A stretch of 64,000 nucleotides of DNA from Ulvibacterium sp. (GCF_028285715.1 NZ_JANQOO010000007.1:62001-126000), one strand, 5' to 3'; positions 45,322 through 55,172 are shown, numbered from the stretch's first letter. The notes: generated by a model from the sequence alone, not told the origin. Numbers and translations are program-made.

Positions 45322-46508
45322 AGAAATTAGTTTTAGCCTATAGCGGCGGATTGGACACTTCCTACTGCGCCAAATATCTTTCCAAAGAAAAAGGGTTTGA
45401 GGTACATGCGGTTAGCGTAAATACCGGTGGATTTTCCAACGAAGAAATTAAAAGCATTGAGCAAAAGGCTTTGGAACTTGGCGCCACCTCCTATACGTCC
45501 ATAGATGCTGTACAGATCTTTTACGAAAAAGTAGTGAAGTATCTCATTTTTGGTAACGTCTTAAAGAATAATACCTACCCCTTATCCGTTAGTGCAGAGC
45601 GGATTGTACAGGCTCTGGAAATCGTAAAGCATGCCCAAAAAATCGGTGCCCAATACATCGCACATGGCAGTACGGGAGCAGGTAACGATCAAGTGCGATT
45701 TGATATGATCTTTCAGATCATAGCGCCCGATATTGAAATCATTACCCCTATTAGGGATAATAAATTGGCCCGTGAAACGGAAATTGATTATCTGAATCAA
45801 AACGGTGTGGATTATCCTTGGGAAAAGGCTAAGTATTCCATAAACAAAGGACTTTGGGGTACATCCGTTGGTGGTGATGAAACCCTAACCTCCCATAAGC
45901 CCCTACCCGATTCTGCTTACCCGAGTCAATTGCGGGAAAAGACTCCGGCTGATGTGAAACTCACTTTTGAAAGGGGGGAATTGGTCGCGATTGATGGTCA
46001 ACAGGACACCTCGGTAAACAATATCATAAAGCTGGAGGATATGGCATCAAAATATGCCATTGGAAGGGATATCCATGTCGGCGATACCATTATTGGCATC
46101 AAGGGCCGGGTGGGCTTTGAGGCTCCTGCATCGCTCATCATCATCAAGGCCCATCATCTATTGGAAAAGCACACCCTAAGTAAGTGGCAGCAATTCCAAA
46201 AAGAACAACTGGGCAATTTTTACGGAATGCTATTGCACGAAGGCAACTATTTGGACGAGGTAATGCGAAATATAGAGGCCTTCCTCACCGACACCCAAAA
46301 GAACGTTTCGGGTGATGTATTCATATCTCTTTATCCATTTCAGTTTAGATTGAACGGCATTTCTTCAGAACACGATTTGATGAACGCTTCTTTTGGCAGT
46401 TATGGGGAAATGAACAAAGGTTGGACGGCGGATGATACCAAAGGTTTTATCAAAATTCTTTCCAATTCGGGAAAAATAGCGAACCATGTAAACCAGAATT
46501 ATGATTAA
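45318..46508 (+). CDS. argG: Argininosuccinate synthase
   Basis: A 396-residue enzyme that joins citrulline and aspartate using ATP. The ATP pyrophosphatase loop LAYSGGLDTSYCAKYL is at residues 3-18, and the nucleotide/citrulline regions IAHGSTGAGNDQVRF and ITPIRDN follow. Overall length and motif order are standard for the Bacteroidota form, which is divergent from E. coli ArgG. Its start overlaps the GNAT gene by 4 bases and its end overlaps argC by 8, in a tightly packed operon. Confidence 0.95.
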   Translation: MKKLVLAYSGGLDTSYCAKYLSKEKGFEVHAVSVNTGGFSNEEIKSIEQKALELGATSYTSIDAVQIFYEKVVKYLIFGNVLKNNTYPLSVSAERIVQALEIVKHAQKIGAQYIAHGSTGAGNDQVRFDMIFQIIAPDIEIITPIRDNKLARETEIDYLNQNGVDYPWEKAKYSINKGLWGTSVGGDETLTSHKPLPDSAYPSQLREKTPADVKLTFERGELVAIDGQQDTSVNNIIKLEDMASKYAIGRDIHVGDTIIGIKGRVGFEAPASLIIIKAHHLLEKHTLSKWQQFQKEQLGNFYGMLLHEGNYLDEVMRNIEAFLTDTQKNVSGDVFISLYPFQFRLNGISSEHDLMNASFGSYGEMNKGWTADDTKGFIKILSNSGKIANHVNQNYD

Positions 46509-47475
46509 GGCAGGTATTATTGGGGGATCTGGTTATACAGGCGGAGAACTTATTCGAATTTTACTGAACCACCCGGAGGTTGAAATCGATTTTGTATACA
46601 GTACTACTAGGACGGGCCAACAAGTTTCAATGGCACATCCGGATCTGCTGGGACTGACTTCCTTGGAATTTACCGGCAAGGCAAACCTTAATGTGGATAT
46701 TGTTTTCCTGTGCCTGGGTCATGGCAACTCTACTCAATTCCTAAAGGGACATCAATTTTCCAAGGATACGAGAATCATAGATTTAAGTAACGATTTTAGA
46801 TTGCAGGCCGATGCTATTTTCGATGGAAAGGAGTTTGTGTACGGTTTACCTGAATTAAAAAAAGTGAAGATCAAGAAAGCCAAATACATTGCCAATCCGG
46901 GATGTTTTGCCACGGCAGTTCAATTAGCTCTTTTACCCTTGGCACAATCCGATCTTTTGCAAAATGAGGTTCACGTAAATGCCATGACGGGAAGTACAGG
47001 GGCAGGTGTAAGTCCTTCGGCCACCTCACATTTTAGTTGGCGCAACAACAATATCAGCTGGTATAAACCCTTTACCCACCAACATCTGGGGGAAATCAAT
47101 GAAAGTTTATCTTCCTCTGGAAATAGTATAGGTGAATTGTTCTTTTTGCCCAACAGGGGAAATTTCACGAGGGGCATTTTGGCCACGGCCTATACCTCAT
47201 TTGAAGGAAGTAAGGATGACGCGATGGTGCTTTTTAAAAGTTTTTATGACGATGCGGTATTTACCCATGTCGCTTCCAGCCCCATCTATGTAAAACAAGT
47301 GGTGAACACCAATCAATGTCATATCCATTTACATAAACATGAAAATACCCTTTTGATTACCTCGGCCATCGATAACCTGTTGAAGGGAGCTTCGGGCCAG
47401 GCTGTTCAGAACATGAATTTGATGTTCGGATTTCAGGAGGATTTGGGGTTACAATTAAAAGCAGGTGTATTTTAA
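46501..47475 (+). CDS. argC: N-acyl-gamma-glutamyl-phosphate reductase
   Basis: A 324-residue NADPH-dependent reductase that converts the acylglutamyl phosphate to the semialdehyde. The N-terminal GIIGGSGYTGGELIR binds NADP, and the catalytic cysteine is in NPGCFATAVQLAL at about residue 138. PLAQ...GSTGAGVSPS and the HQHLGEIN segment are normal. It overlaps argG by 8 bases. With the succinyl-type transcarbamylase it may use N-succinylglutamyl phosphate. Confidence 0.95.
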   Translation: MIKAGIIGGSGYTGGELIRILLNHPEVEIDFVYSTTRTGQQVSMAHPDLLGLTSLEFTGKANLNVDIVFLCLGHGNSTQFLKGHQFSKDTRIIDLSNDFRLQADAIFDGKEFVYGLPELKKVKIKKAKYIANPGCFATAVQLALLPLAQSDLLQNEVHVNAMTGSTGAGVSPSATSHFSWRNNNISWYKPFTHQHLGEINESLSSSGNSIGELFFLPNRGNFTRGILATAYTSFEGSKDDAMVLFKSFYDDAVFTHVASSPIYVKQVVNTNQCHIHLHKHENTLLITSAIDNLLKGASGQAVQNMNLMFGFQEDLGLQLKAGVF

Positions 47476-47528
47476 TTTCAATTCTCGATGAGTATAAACC
47501 AATACCTAAACGAATAAATTTCAAAAGC

Positions 47529-48329
47529 ATGAAAATAGCCATAATAGGAGCTGGAAATTTGGGACTTTCCATCGCTAAGGGTGTATTAAACACCAACGGT
47601 GCCACCACTATGTATCTTACCAAACGAAATACTGCAGAAATTAAGGATTATGAAAAGTATGGGAATGTTACCATAACGACCGATAATTGTGAGGCCGTTA
47701 AAAATTCAGATGTGTTGATCTTGGCGGTACAGCCCAGCCAGTTGGAGAGAATTCTAAAGGATATTAAAAATCTTTTGACCGAAAACCATGTGGTTATATC
47801 CACAATAACAGGTTTTAGTATTGCCCAAATGGAGGACATTATCGGGAAAGATAAATATATTATCCGCAGCATGCCCAATACGGCCATTTCCGTGGGTCAA
47901 TCCATGACCTGTGTCTGTAGTAATGACATGGGACAGAAACGGATTGATTTAGCCAAGGCTATTTTTAATCGGATGGGGCACACCCTAGAGATTCCCGAAA
48001 AACAAATGCAGGCCGCAACGGTAATCTGCGCCAGCGGTATCGCCTTTTGGATGCGTTTGATCAGGGCAACGACGCAGGGGGCCATCCAATTGGGTTTTGA
48101 TGCCAAGGAAGCCCAAGAGCTTGCCATGCATACTTGTAATGGGGCAGCAAGTTTATTGATTGCGTCCGGTAGTCACCCGGAAGCAGAGATTGACAAGGTA
48201 ACAACACCCAAGGGATGTACCATTCAGGGTCTGAATGAAATGGAGCACCAAGGATTGAGTTCCTCACTGATACAGGGCATTGTGGCCTCTTATGAAAAAA
48301 TTAGTAGAATCAAGGAAGGACAACTCTAA
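47529..48329 (+). CDS. proC: Pyrroline-5-carboxylate reductase
   Basis: A 266-residue NADPH-dependent enzyme catalysing the last step of proline synthesis. The N-terminal IIGAGNLGLSIAKG, the SMPNTA region near residue 117 and the CASGIAFW motif near 155 are typical. It sits inside the arginine operon together with proA and proB, so arginine and proline are made from one transcript. The gap to argD is 122 bases, the longest inside the cluster. Confidence 0.93.
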   Translation: MKIAIIGAGNLGLSIAKGVLNTNGATTMYLTKRNTAEIKDYEKYGNVTITTDNCEAVKNSDVLILAVQPSQLERILKDIKNLLTENHVVISTITGFSIAQMEDIIGKDKYIIRSMPNTAISVGQSMTCVCSNDMGQKRIDLAKAIFNRMGHTLEIPEKQMQAATVICASGIAFWMRLIRATTQGAIQLGFDAKEAQELAMHTCNGAASLLIASGSHPEAEIDKVTTPKGCTIQGLNEMEHQGLSSSLIQGIVASYEKISRIKEGQL

Positions 48330-48451
48330 AAAGCGAAGTTTGAAACACGGAAACTAAAAGACCTAAATATCAATCTCAAATACAAAAGCATTTTTGACCA
48401 CTTCAGTATGCCTCCGAATTTGAGTTTGAATTTGAACTTTATACCATACCT

Positions 48452-49579
48452 ATGAAATTATTCGACGTATATCCGTTATATGAGGTTACCCCTGTTTCCG
48501 CACAGGGAATTGTGGTTACGGATAACAGAGGTCAGGAGTATTTGGATTTTTATGGGGGACATGCCGTCATCTCCATTGGACATTCGCATCCGCATTATAT
48601 AAAGCGGCTTAAAAACCAATTGGATAAAATCGGGTTTTATAGCAACTCCATCAAAAATCCCTTACAGGAAGAATTGGCCAAAAAACTGGGGCAACTTTCA
48701 GGTTGTCCGAATTACAATCTGTTCATGTGCAACTCGGGTGCCGAGGCCAATGAAAATGCATTGAAAATGGCCTCCTTCCAAACTGGAAAATCCAGGGTCA
48801 TTGCCTTTACTAATAGTTTTCATGGCAGAACTTCTGCGGCTGTGGCGGCCACGGACAACCCCAGAATCAATGCCCCAATAAACCAACAACAGCAAGTCAC
48901 TTTTTTATCTTTCGAGGATATAGGGACTTTTAAAAGGGAAATTGAAAAAGGTGATGTATGTGCTGTAATCCTTGAGGCCATCCAAGGGGTTGGGGGATTG
49001 GATGAACCTTCGACCCAGTTTTACCAAACTATGGCACAGCTTTGTAAGGAACATGAGGCACTGTTGATCGCCGATGAAGTGCAATCCGGTTTTGGACGCA
49101 GTGGAACATTCTTTGCATTTCAGCATCATAGTATTCAACCGGATATCATAAGTATTGCTAAAGGCATGGGCAATGGGTTTCCAGTGGCAGGTGTGTTGAT
49201 TCATGAGAGCATAAAGGCATCCTACGGAATGCTGGGCACTACCTTTGGCGGAAATCATTTGGCCTGTGTGGCGACCCTAGCCGTATTGGAGGTTTTGGAA
49301 AATGAGGATTTGTTGGAAAACGCAACTCTTATGGGGAAGTATTTTACCGAGAAAGCCAAGGCCATACCTCAGGTAAAACGGGTAAAGGGCCAAGGACTTA
49401 TGCTAGGCCTCGAATTTGATTTTGAAGTGACGGACCTTAGAAAGCGACTCATTTTTAATCAACATATGTTTACGGGAGGTGCAAAGAATAAACATGTGCT
49501 TCGATTCTTGCCCGCCCTCAACGTAACTAAAGAACACTTGGATATTTTCTTCAAAGCCTTAAAAGCAGAACTGGTATGA
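48452..49579 (+). CDS. argD: N-acylornithine aminotransferase
   Basis: A 375-residue class III PLP aminotransferase that transfers an amino group to the acylglutamate semialdehyde. The PLP lysine is K237 in SIAKGMGNGFP; NSGAEANENALKMA (near residue 94) and SFHGRT (near 122) contact the cofactor, and DEVQSGFGRSG precedes the lysine. Length and motifs fit ArgD/ArgM. It overlaps proA by 4 bases. In SOTCase-type pathways the substrate is N-succinylglutamate semialdehyde. Confidence 0.93.
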   Translation: MKLFDVYPLYEVTPVSAQGIVVTDNRGQEYLDFYGGHAVISIGHSHPHYIKRLKNQLDKIGFYSNSIKNPLQEELAKKLGQLSGCPNYNLFMCNSGAEANENALKMASFQTGKSRVIAFTNSFHGRTSAAVAATDNPRINAPINQQQQVTFLSFEDIGTFKREIEKGDVCAVILEAIQGVGGLDEPSTQFYQTMAQLCKEHEALLIADEVQSGFGRSGTFFAFQHHSIQPDIISIAKGMGNGFPVAGVLIHESIKASYGMLGTTFGGNHLACVATLAVLEVLENEDLLENATLMGKYFTEKAKAIPQVKRVKGQGLMLGLEFDFEVTDLRKRLIFNQHMFTGGAKNKHVLRFLPALNVTKEHLDIFFKALKAELV

Positions 49580-50772
49580 GTTTAATTTTGGATATAGAAA
49601 AGCGAAATGCCGTTTTGGCGACCATGGCCGATTTACTAAAACAGGAAAGTAAAACCTTGCTATCGGCCAATGCGAAGGATATGACCAGTTTTGCCAATGG
49701 GGATATCGCCATGCGCGATAGATTAAAGGTAGACGATGCCAAAATAGGGGAAATGCTGTTGTCCTTAAAGCAACTGGAAGAATCCGATGACCCCCTAGGT
49801 ATTGAGCGTTACCGATTTACCCATGAGAACGGGATGGAGGTAAGCAATAAAACGGCACCTTTTGGGACGGTTCTCATCATTTATGAGTCCCGTCCCGATG
49901 TCACTATTGAAGCTGCAGGAATCGCATTTAAGTCAGGAAATCGGATTTTATTAAAAGGAGGTAAGGAATCCCTGAATAGTAACTTGGTCTTGGTAGATTT
50001 ATGGCACAAAGCACTAAAACAAAACGGTGCCGACACCGATTGGGTAGAATATTTACAGTTTAACCGAACCCAAACACAGGCCTTTTTGGAAAATCCCACC
50101 CAAAATGTGGATTTAATCGTTCCTCGGGGAAGTGAAAAACTAATCGCTTTTGTAAAACGGCATGCCACCTGTCCGGTAATCGTAAGTGGTAGGGGCAATA
50201 ATTTTGTATACATACATAAGGATGCCGATTTGGATATGGCCATGGACATTATTATCAATGCCAAGACGACAAAAATATCCGCATGCAATGCCTTGGACAA
50301 AGTACTGATCAACAACGAACTTCCCGGCAAGGATTCCTTTATTAAAAAATTGCTCGCTGTCTTAAGGAAAAGTGATGTGGAAATCCTAGGTGATGATGTA
50401 CTTGTTCAGTTTGAAGGGGTTTCCAAAATTGCAGACGAATCCATTTGGCATGAGGAGTTTCTTGATTACAAAATAGTCCTGGGTGAAGTAAGGAACATCG
50501 AAGAAGGAATCATTAAGATAAATCGCTATAGTGGTGGACATTCCGCCTCAATTATCACCCAAAACGATGAAGCGGCCGAAATCTTTATGAATAGCGTGGA
50601 TTCCGCGGCGGTCTACCATAATGCATCTACCCGTTTTACGGACGGGGGGCAATTTGGGTTGGGAGGCGAGCTTGCCATTAGCACGGACAAGTTACATCAA
50701 AGAGGCCCGATCGGCTTACAGCACCTTGTGTCCAATAAATGGTACGTACGAGGCAATGGACAAATACGATAG
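49576..50772 (+). CDS. proA: Glutamate-5-semialdehyde dehydrogenase (gamma-glutamyl phosphate reductase)
   Basis: A 398-residue NADPH-dependent enzyme of proline synthesis. The glutamyl-phosphate-binding YESRPDVTIEAAGIAFKSGN region is at about residues 100-120, the catalytic cysteine is in TKISACNALDKVL near residue 236, and the C-terminal RFTDGGQFGLGGELAISTDKLHQRGP is conserved. It overlaps argD by 4 bases and precedes proB by 15, consistent with channelling of the labile phosphate between ProB and ProA. Confidence 0.95.
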   Translation: MSLILDIEKRNAVLATMADLLKQESKTLLSANAKDMTSFANGDIAMRDRLKVDDAKIGEMLLSLKQLEESDDPLGIERYRFTHENGMEVSNKTAPFGTVLIIYESRPDVTIEAAGIAFKSGNRILLKGGKESLNSNLVLVDLWHKALKQNGADTDWVEYLQFNRTQTQAFLENPTQNVDLIVPRGSEKLIAFVKRHATCPVIVSGRGNNFVYIHKDADLDMAMDIIINAKTTKISACNALDKVLINNELPGKDSFIKKLLAVLRKSDVEILGDDVLVQFEGVSKIADESIWHEEFLDYKIVLGEVRNIEEGIIKINRYSGGHSASIITQNDEAAEIFMNSVDSAAVYHNASTRFTDGGQFGLGGELAISTDKLHQRGPIGLQHLVSNKWYVRGNGQIR

Positions 50773-50787
50773 CGTAAAAACAAGACT

Positions 50788-51549
50788 ATGGGCAAAAAGC
50801 GAATCCTATTAAAAATAGGCACCAATACCTTAACCAAGGAAACCAATCAGATTTCCCGCGGGAAAATTGAGGATATTGGGAGGCAAATAGCATCCTTGCA
50901 GGACGACTATGAATTTATAATCGTGAGTTCTGGCGCCATTGCAGCGGCTAAACAATTTGTGAAATTGGAGCATAATGGCGCGGAAATCAATGTAAAACAG
51001 GCTTTGGCCGCTATAGGTCAACCCCACCTGATGCGAATCTTTCAGGAAAATTTTAGGGAATTGGGACTATTCACCTCGCAATGCTTGTTGTCGTATTCGG
51101 ATTTTGAAAACCCGAACGCCAAGGCCAATATCAAAAGCACCATAAACGTGTTGGTCTCCAATGACTTTATTCCCATAATCAATGAAAATGATACGGTAGC
51201 CGCAGATGAAATCCAATTTGGCGATAATGATAAATTGGCCGCCTTAACAGCGGCTTTGCTTCAGGTAGACCTGCTAATTATCGCCACGAACACCAATGGG
51301 ATCTATACCAAAGTCTCCTTGGAAAATGATACCCCGGAGACCATATCTTCCGTCTCCGGAATTGGTGCTTTAAAACAGGAAATCAGCACCTTAAAATCGA
51401 CACACGGTACCGGTGGTATGCATTCAAAAATAGAAGCGGCCACCATCGCACAGAATTCCGGTATCGAGACCTGGATCGTAAACGGGTTAAAAGACAATTT
51501 CATAACGGATTCCCTAAAAGGAATCGGCAACTTTACCAAAATTAAATAA
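50788..51549 (+). CDS. proB: Glutamate 5-kinase (short form, no PUA domain)
   Basis: A 253-residue amino-acid kinase-fold enzyme that phosphorylates glutamate on its gamma carboxyl. The N-terminal KIGTNTLTKE, SSGAIAAAKQ, and INENDTVAADEIQFGDNDKLAAL motifs are standard, and GTGGMHSKIEAA near the end binds ATP. It lacks the C-terminal PUA domain seen in the E. coli enzyme, so proline feedback may differ. Its stop overlaps the argF' start as TAATG. Confidence 0.94.
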   Translation: MGKKRILLKIGTNTLTKETNQISRGKIEDIGRQIASLQDDYEFIIVSSGAIAAAKQFVKLEHNGAEINVKQALAAIGQPHLMRIFQENFRELGLFTSQCLLSYSDFENPNAKANIKSTINVLVSNDFIPIINENDTVAADEIQFGDNDKLAALTAALLQVDLLIIATNTNGIYTKVSLENDTPETISSVSGIGALKQEISTLKSTHGTGGMHSKIEAATIAQNSGIETWIVNGLKDNFITDSLKGIGNFTKIK

Positions 51550-52493
51550 TGAAGCATTTCCTTTCCATAACCGAAATCGATTCCCTAACCCATTTAGTGT
51601 CCGAAGCCAGGGCCCTGAAAAAAAGTCCGTTCGGATTAAAAAATTTGGGTAAAAACAAAACTGTAGGATTGTTGTTCTTCAACAATAGCCTTAGGACGCG
51701 GTTAAGTACACAAAAAGCGGCTTCGAATTTAGGAATGGACGTAATGGTCATGAATTTTGGTAAGGAGGGGTGGGCGCTGGAATATCAAGACGGTACGGTT
51801 ATGGACCAAGGCACCTCCGAACATATTAAGGAAGCGGCCCAAGTGGTATCCCAGTACTGTGATGTCATTGCCATTAGGGCTTTCGCAGGTTTGCAAGACA
51901 GGCATAAGGATGAGGCGGAATTGGTCCTCAACGGATTTGCGGCCTTTGCCTCCGTTCCTATAGTAAATATGGAAAGTTCTCTAGGCCATCCCTTACAGGC
52001 TTTGGCGGATGCCATTACCTTGGCCGAACATAACGAAAAAGCTAAACCAAAGGTGGTATTATCCTGGGCACCACATCCCAAGGCCCTGCCCCATGCGGTG
52101 GCCAATTCCTTTGTAGAAATGATGCGACAACAACAGGCGGAATTCATCATAACCCATCCCAAAGGTTATGAACTAAATCCGGCAATTACAAAGGGCGTCC
52201 CAATAGAATACGATCAAAACAAAGCTTTGAAAGATGCGGATTTCGTATATGTGAAGAATTGGAGCAGTTATTCGGAATATGGAAAGGTGTTGTATCAAGA
52301 TCCGGATTGGATGATCACCCAGGAGAAACTAGGCAAGGCAAAATTTATGCACTGCCTTCCGGTACGCAGGAATGTGGTAGTGGAAGATGCGGTCTTGGAC
52401 GGTAATCAGTCGTTAGTTATAGAACAGGCCGATAACAGGACTTATTCCGCTCAAATTGTTTTAAAAAAAATTCTGGAAGAAATTAAGGAATAA
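51549..52493 (+). CDS. argF': N-succinylornithine carbamoyltransferase (ArgF' type)
   Basis: A 314-residue transcarbamylase of the Bacteroidota succinylornithine group. The carbamoyl phosphate site is FFNNSLRTRLSTQ, and HPLQALAD and FMHCLPVRRNV follow. The residue that sets acyl specificity (P90 in the Bacteroides fragilis enzyme, E92 in the acetylornithine form) is S90 here. From memory of published mutants of the acetyl form, small or uncharged residues at this site allow succinylornithine. So the whole pathway may use succinyl intermediates. Confidence 0.9.
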   Translation: MKHFLSITEIDSLTHLVSEARALKKSPFGLKNLGKNKTVGLLFFNNSLRTRLSTQKAASNLGMDVMVMNFGKEGWALEYQDGTVMDQGTSEHIKEAAQVVSQYCDVIAIRAFAGLQDRHKDEAELVLNGFAAFASVPIVNMESSLGHPLQALADAITLAEHNEKAKPKVVLSWAPHPKALPHAVANSFVEMMRQQQAEFIITHPKGYELNPAITKGVPIEYDQNKALKDADFVYVKNWSSYSEYGKVLYQDPDWMITQEKLGKAKFMHCLPVRRNVVVEDAVLDGNQSLVIEQADNRTYSAQIVLKKILEEIKE

Positions 52494-52498
52494 AGCGC

Positions 52499-53248
52499 AT
52501 GTCACAAAAACTAAAGGACAAAGTCTGTATTGTTACCGGGGCCACAAGCGGAATGGGGAAATCAATAGCAGAGGTCTTTTCCGAAGAAGGGGCAAAACTT
52601 GTTCTTTCTGGTAGGAATACAGAAAGAGGGAATGTATTGGCCACAAAGCTCAAGGAAGCCATTTTTATCCCCGGTGATGTCAGTGAGGCTCCCTATAACG
52701 AAAAATTAGTCCAAGCCGCAATTGAAAGTTTTGGAAAGTTGGACGTGCTTTCCATCAATGCGGGAATTTTGGGCTTGGGTAGCGTGGTTGAACTGGATTT
52801 GGCAGAATGGCAAAAAACACTGGATACCAATCTTAACTCAATTTTTTATCTGTCCAAATACGCTATCCCTTATTTGTTGGAAAGAGAAGGCAACATTTTG
52901 ATCAATTCCTCCATTGCGGCCTTTAAAAGTTTTCCCAACCATCCGGCCTATTGTGCCTCAAAAGCTGCTTCATTGGCTTTAATGAAACAAATGGCCGTAG
53001 AATATGGGCCTAAAATTAGGGTCAACGCCATTTGTCCCGGACCGGTGGATACCCCATTGCTATGGGATTCGGCCAAGGCCTTCGAAGATCCTGAAACCGC
53101 GGTGGAAAATGCCGGAAAGACAACTCTTTTGAATCGATTGGGTACGCCGGAGGATATCTCAAAATTGGCCCTTTTCCTGGTTTCCGAGGATTCTTCCTGG
53201 ATTACAGGCAGCGCCATGACCATTGACGGGGGAATTTTAAACGCGTAA
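52499..53248 (+). CDS. SDR-family oxidoreductase embedded in the arginine operon
   Basis: A 249-residue classical short-chain dehydrogenase with TGATSGMG at residues 13-20 and catalytic S137/S138, Y151 and K155. The usual NNAG is INAG (residues 86-89). It begins 5 bases after argF' and ends 15 bases before the argB start, so it is cotranscribed with arginine genes. No SDR step is known in standard arginine or proline synthesis. It may act on a side product or be a hitch-hiker; substrate unknown. Confidence 0.85.
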   Translation: MSQKLKDKVCIVTGATSGMGKSIAEVFSEEGAKLVLSGRNTERGNVLATKLKEAIFIPGDVSEAPYNEKLVQAAIESFGKLDVLSINAGILGLGSVVELDLAEWQKTLDTNLNSIFYLSKYAIPYLLEREGNILINSSIAAFKSFPNHPAYCASKAASLALMKQMAVEYGPKIRVNAICPGPVDTPLLWDSAKAFEDPETAVENAGKTTLLNRLGTPEDISKLALFLVSEDSSWITGSAMTIDGGILNA

Positions 53249-53263
53249 CTTGAATAGGTGAAT

Positions 53264-54043
53264 ATGAAATCCAAACTGGCAGTCGTAAAAATTGGGGGGA
53301 ATGTCATAGAAAACAAAGAAGAGCTTTCCGGTTTTCTAAACTTGTTCGCCCAAATGGAGAGTCCTAAAATCTTGGTACACGGAGGCGGCAAGAAAGCGAC
53401 CCAAATCTTAAAAAAAATGGGGATAACCCCAAAAATGGAAGGAGGAAGGAGAATCACGGACGCGGAAAGTCTGGAAGTCGTGACCATGGTCTATGGAGGT
53501 CTTGCCAATAAAACCATTGTAGCAAAGCTTCAGGCACAAGCGTGTAACGCCATTGGATTGAGTGGTGCGGATGCCGATGCGATCCGGGCACATAAAAGAC
53601 CTGTAAAGGAAATTGATTATGGCTTTGCCGGGGATATAGATATCGTAAATACCGAAGCAATCGCAAATTTGTTACACTCCGGATTTGTTCCTGTTTTCTG
53701 TGCGCTTACCCATAATGGAAAGGGACAGCTGTTGAACACGAATGCGGACACCATAGCTTCGGAAATTGCCATAGGTATGGGTCATAGCTATGAGACCACA
53801 TTGTATTATTGTTTTGAAAAGAGGGGAGTATTGTCGGATATGACCGATGATAATTCAGTTATTGAGACCATAGATTACAAAAACTACATGGAGTTACGGG
53901 AAAAAGGTATTATTTCCCAGGGTATGTTGCCCAAACTGGAGAATTGTTTTCATGCACTGCAAAAAAACGTGCATAAAGTCTGCATCGGCGCTATTTCAAT
54001 GATTGATTCGGAACCCGGTCTTTATACTACTTTAACTCTTTAA
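53264..54043 (+). CDS. argB: N-acylglutamate kinase
   Basis: A 259-residue amino-acid kinase that phosphorylates the gamma carboxyl of N-acylglutamate. The motifs are KIGGNVIENKEEL, VHGGGKKATQIL, GLSGADADAI and LLNTNADTIASEIAIGMG. A GTG at 53258 gives two extra codons, but the ATG at 53264 is the better start. There is no obvious N-terminal extension for arginine feedback in hexameric forms, so control may be mainly transcriptional. Confidence 0.93.
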   Translation: MKSKLAVVKIGGNVIENKEELSGFLNLFAQMESPKILVHGGGKKATQILKKMGITPKMEGGRRITDAESLEVVTMVYGGLANKTIVAKLQAQACNAIGLSGADADAIRAHKRPVKEIDYGFAGDIDIVNTEAIANLLHSGFVPVFCALTHNGKGQLLNTNADTIASEIAIGMGHSYETTLYYCFEKRGVLSDMTDDNSVIETIDYKNYMELREKGIISQGMLPKLENCFHALQKNVHKVCIGAISMIDSEPGLYTTLTL

Positions 54044-54045
54044 AA

Positions 54046-55110
54046 ATGGAGAAAGCAAAACTTACCGAAAAAGCAATAGCCCTTTTAATGGAATTGATTT
54101 CCATCCCATCTTTTTCGGGTGAGGAGGAGGGTACAGCTTCCGCCTTGGAAGCTTGGTTTGCCTTCTATGACATTCCTTTTGAACGCGAAAACAATAATCT
54201 CTATGCCAAAAATAAATATTGGGACGATGCAAAGCCTACCCTTTTGTTAAACTCCCATCACGATACTGTGAAACCCAATTCCGCGTATACCAAGGATCCG
54301 TTCCAGGCACATATAGAAAATGGAAAATTGCACGGGCTGGGCAGCAATGATGCGGGAGGGGCATTGGTATCCCTCTTGGCGACGTTTGTGCACTTTTATG
54401 CGCTGGAAGGACTATCCTACAATCTTTTGATGGTCGCCTCTGCGGAGGAAGAAAACGCTGGGCAAAATAGTTTGAGGGGATTACTTCCCAGTCTTCCCAA
54501 AATTGATGTGGCCATTGTTGGTGAGCCCACCTTAATGGATCTGGCCATTGCCGAAAAAGGCTTGGTGGTTTTTGATGCATCCATCCAAGGTACTCCATCC
54601 CATGCCGCCCACCCCAACGACAACAACTCAATTTACAATACCATCCCAGTATTGGAATGGTTCAAAAATTATAAGTTCAAAAAAGTGTCCGATGCTCTGG
54701 GTGAGACGAAAATGACGGTAACACAGATTAATGCTGGAAATCAACACAATGTTGTTCCCGGCCATGTAGACCTGGTCGTCGATGTTCGGGTCAATGATGC
54801 CTATTCTAATCAGGAAATCGCGGATATCTTGACAAAAGAAGCGCCCTGTGAGCTCAAACCGCGATCATTACGGTTAAATTCCTCCGCAATAGACAGGGAC
54901 CATCCCTTAGTACAATCGGGAATTGCTTTAGGAAGGAAGACCTATGGTTCGCCCACCTTGTCGGATCAAGCAGCATTGACCTGTCAATCCATGAAATTGG
55001 GTCCGGGCGATAGTACACGTTCCCATTCGGCGGATGAATTTATTTATGTAAGGGAGATTGAGGAAGGCATTGATCTGTATATCAAAATCCTAACAGGATT
55101 TTTGCAATGA
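54046..55110 (+). CDS. argE: M20-family N-acylornithine/N-acylcitrulline deacylase
   Basis: A 354-residue zinc peptidase-like deacylase. Metal ligands are in NSHHDTVKP (first His and Asp) and GLGSNDAGGALVSL, the general base pair is SAEEENAGQNSLRG and the second-metal Asp is in VDVRVND. M20 deacylases remove the acyl group to free citrulline or ornithine; in the SOTCase route the substrate is N-succinylcitrulline. It begins 2 bases after argB and ends 62 bases before argH. Confidence 0.88.
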   Translation: MEKAKLTEKAIALLMELISIPSFSGEEEGTASALEAWFAFYDIPFERENNNLYAKNKYWDDAKPTLLLNSHHDTVKPNSAYTKDPFQAHIENGKLHGLGSNDAGGALVSLLATFVHFYALEGLSYNLLMVASAEEENAGQNSLRGLLPSLPKIDVAIVGEPTLMDLAIAEKGLVVFDASIQGTPSHAAHPNDNNSIYNTIPVLEWFKNYKFKKVSDALGETKMTVTQINAGNQHNVVPGHVDLVVDVRVNDAYSNQEIADILTKEAPCELKPRSLRLNSSAIDRDHPLVQSGIALGRKTYGSPTLSDQAALTCQSMKLGPGDSTRSHSADEFIYVREIEEGIDLYIKILTGFLQ

Positions 55111-55172
55111 TTATGAATTAGTTGACGTGGTACAATCGACAATTGTCCATGCTAAATTATTAACCGATATTT

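Noticed and set aside
48408-48455. 15-codon frame overlapping the argD start as ATGA, a possible second leader peptide
   Set aside because: The bases are a simple TTTGAA-like repeat and the codons are not enriched for Arg or Pro, so chance is the simpler explanation.
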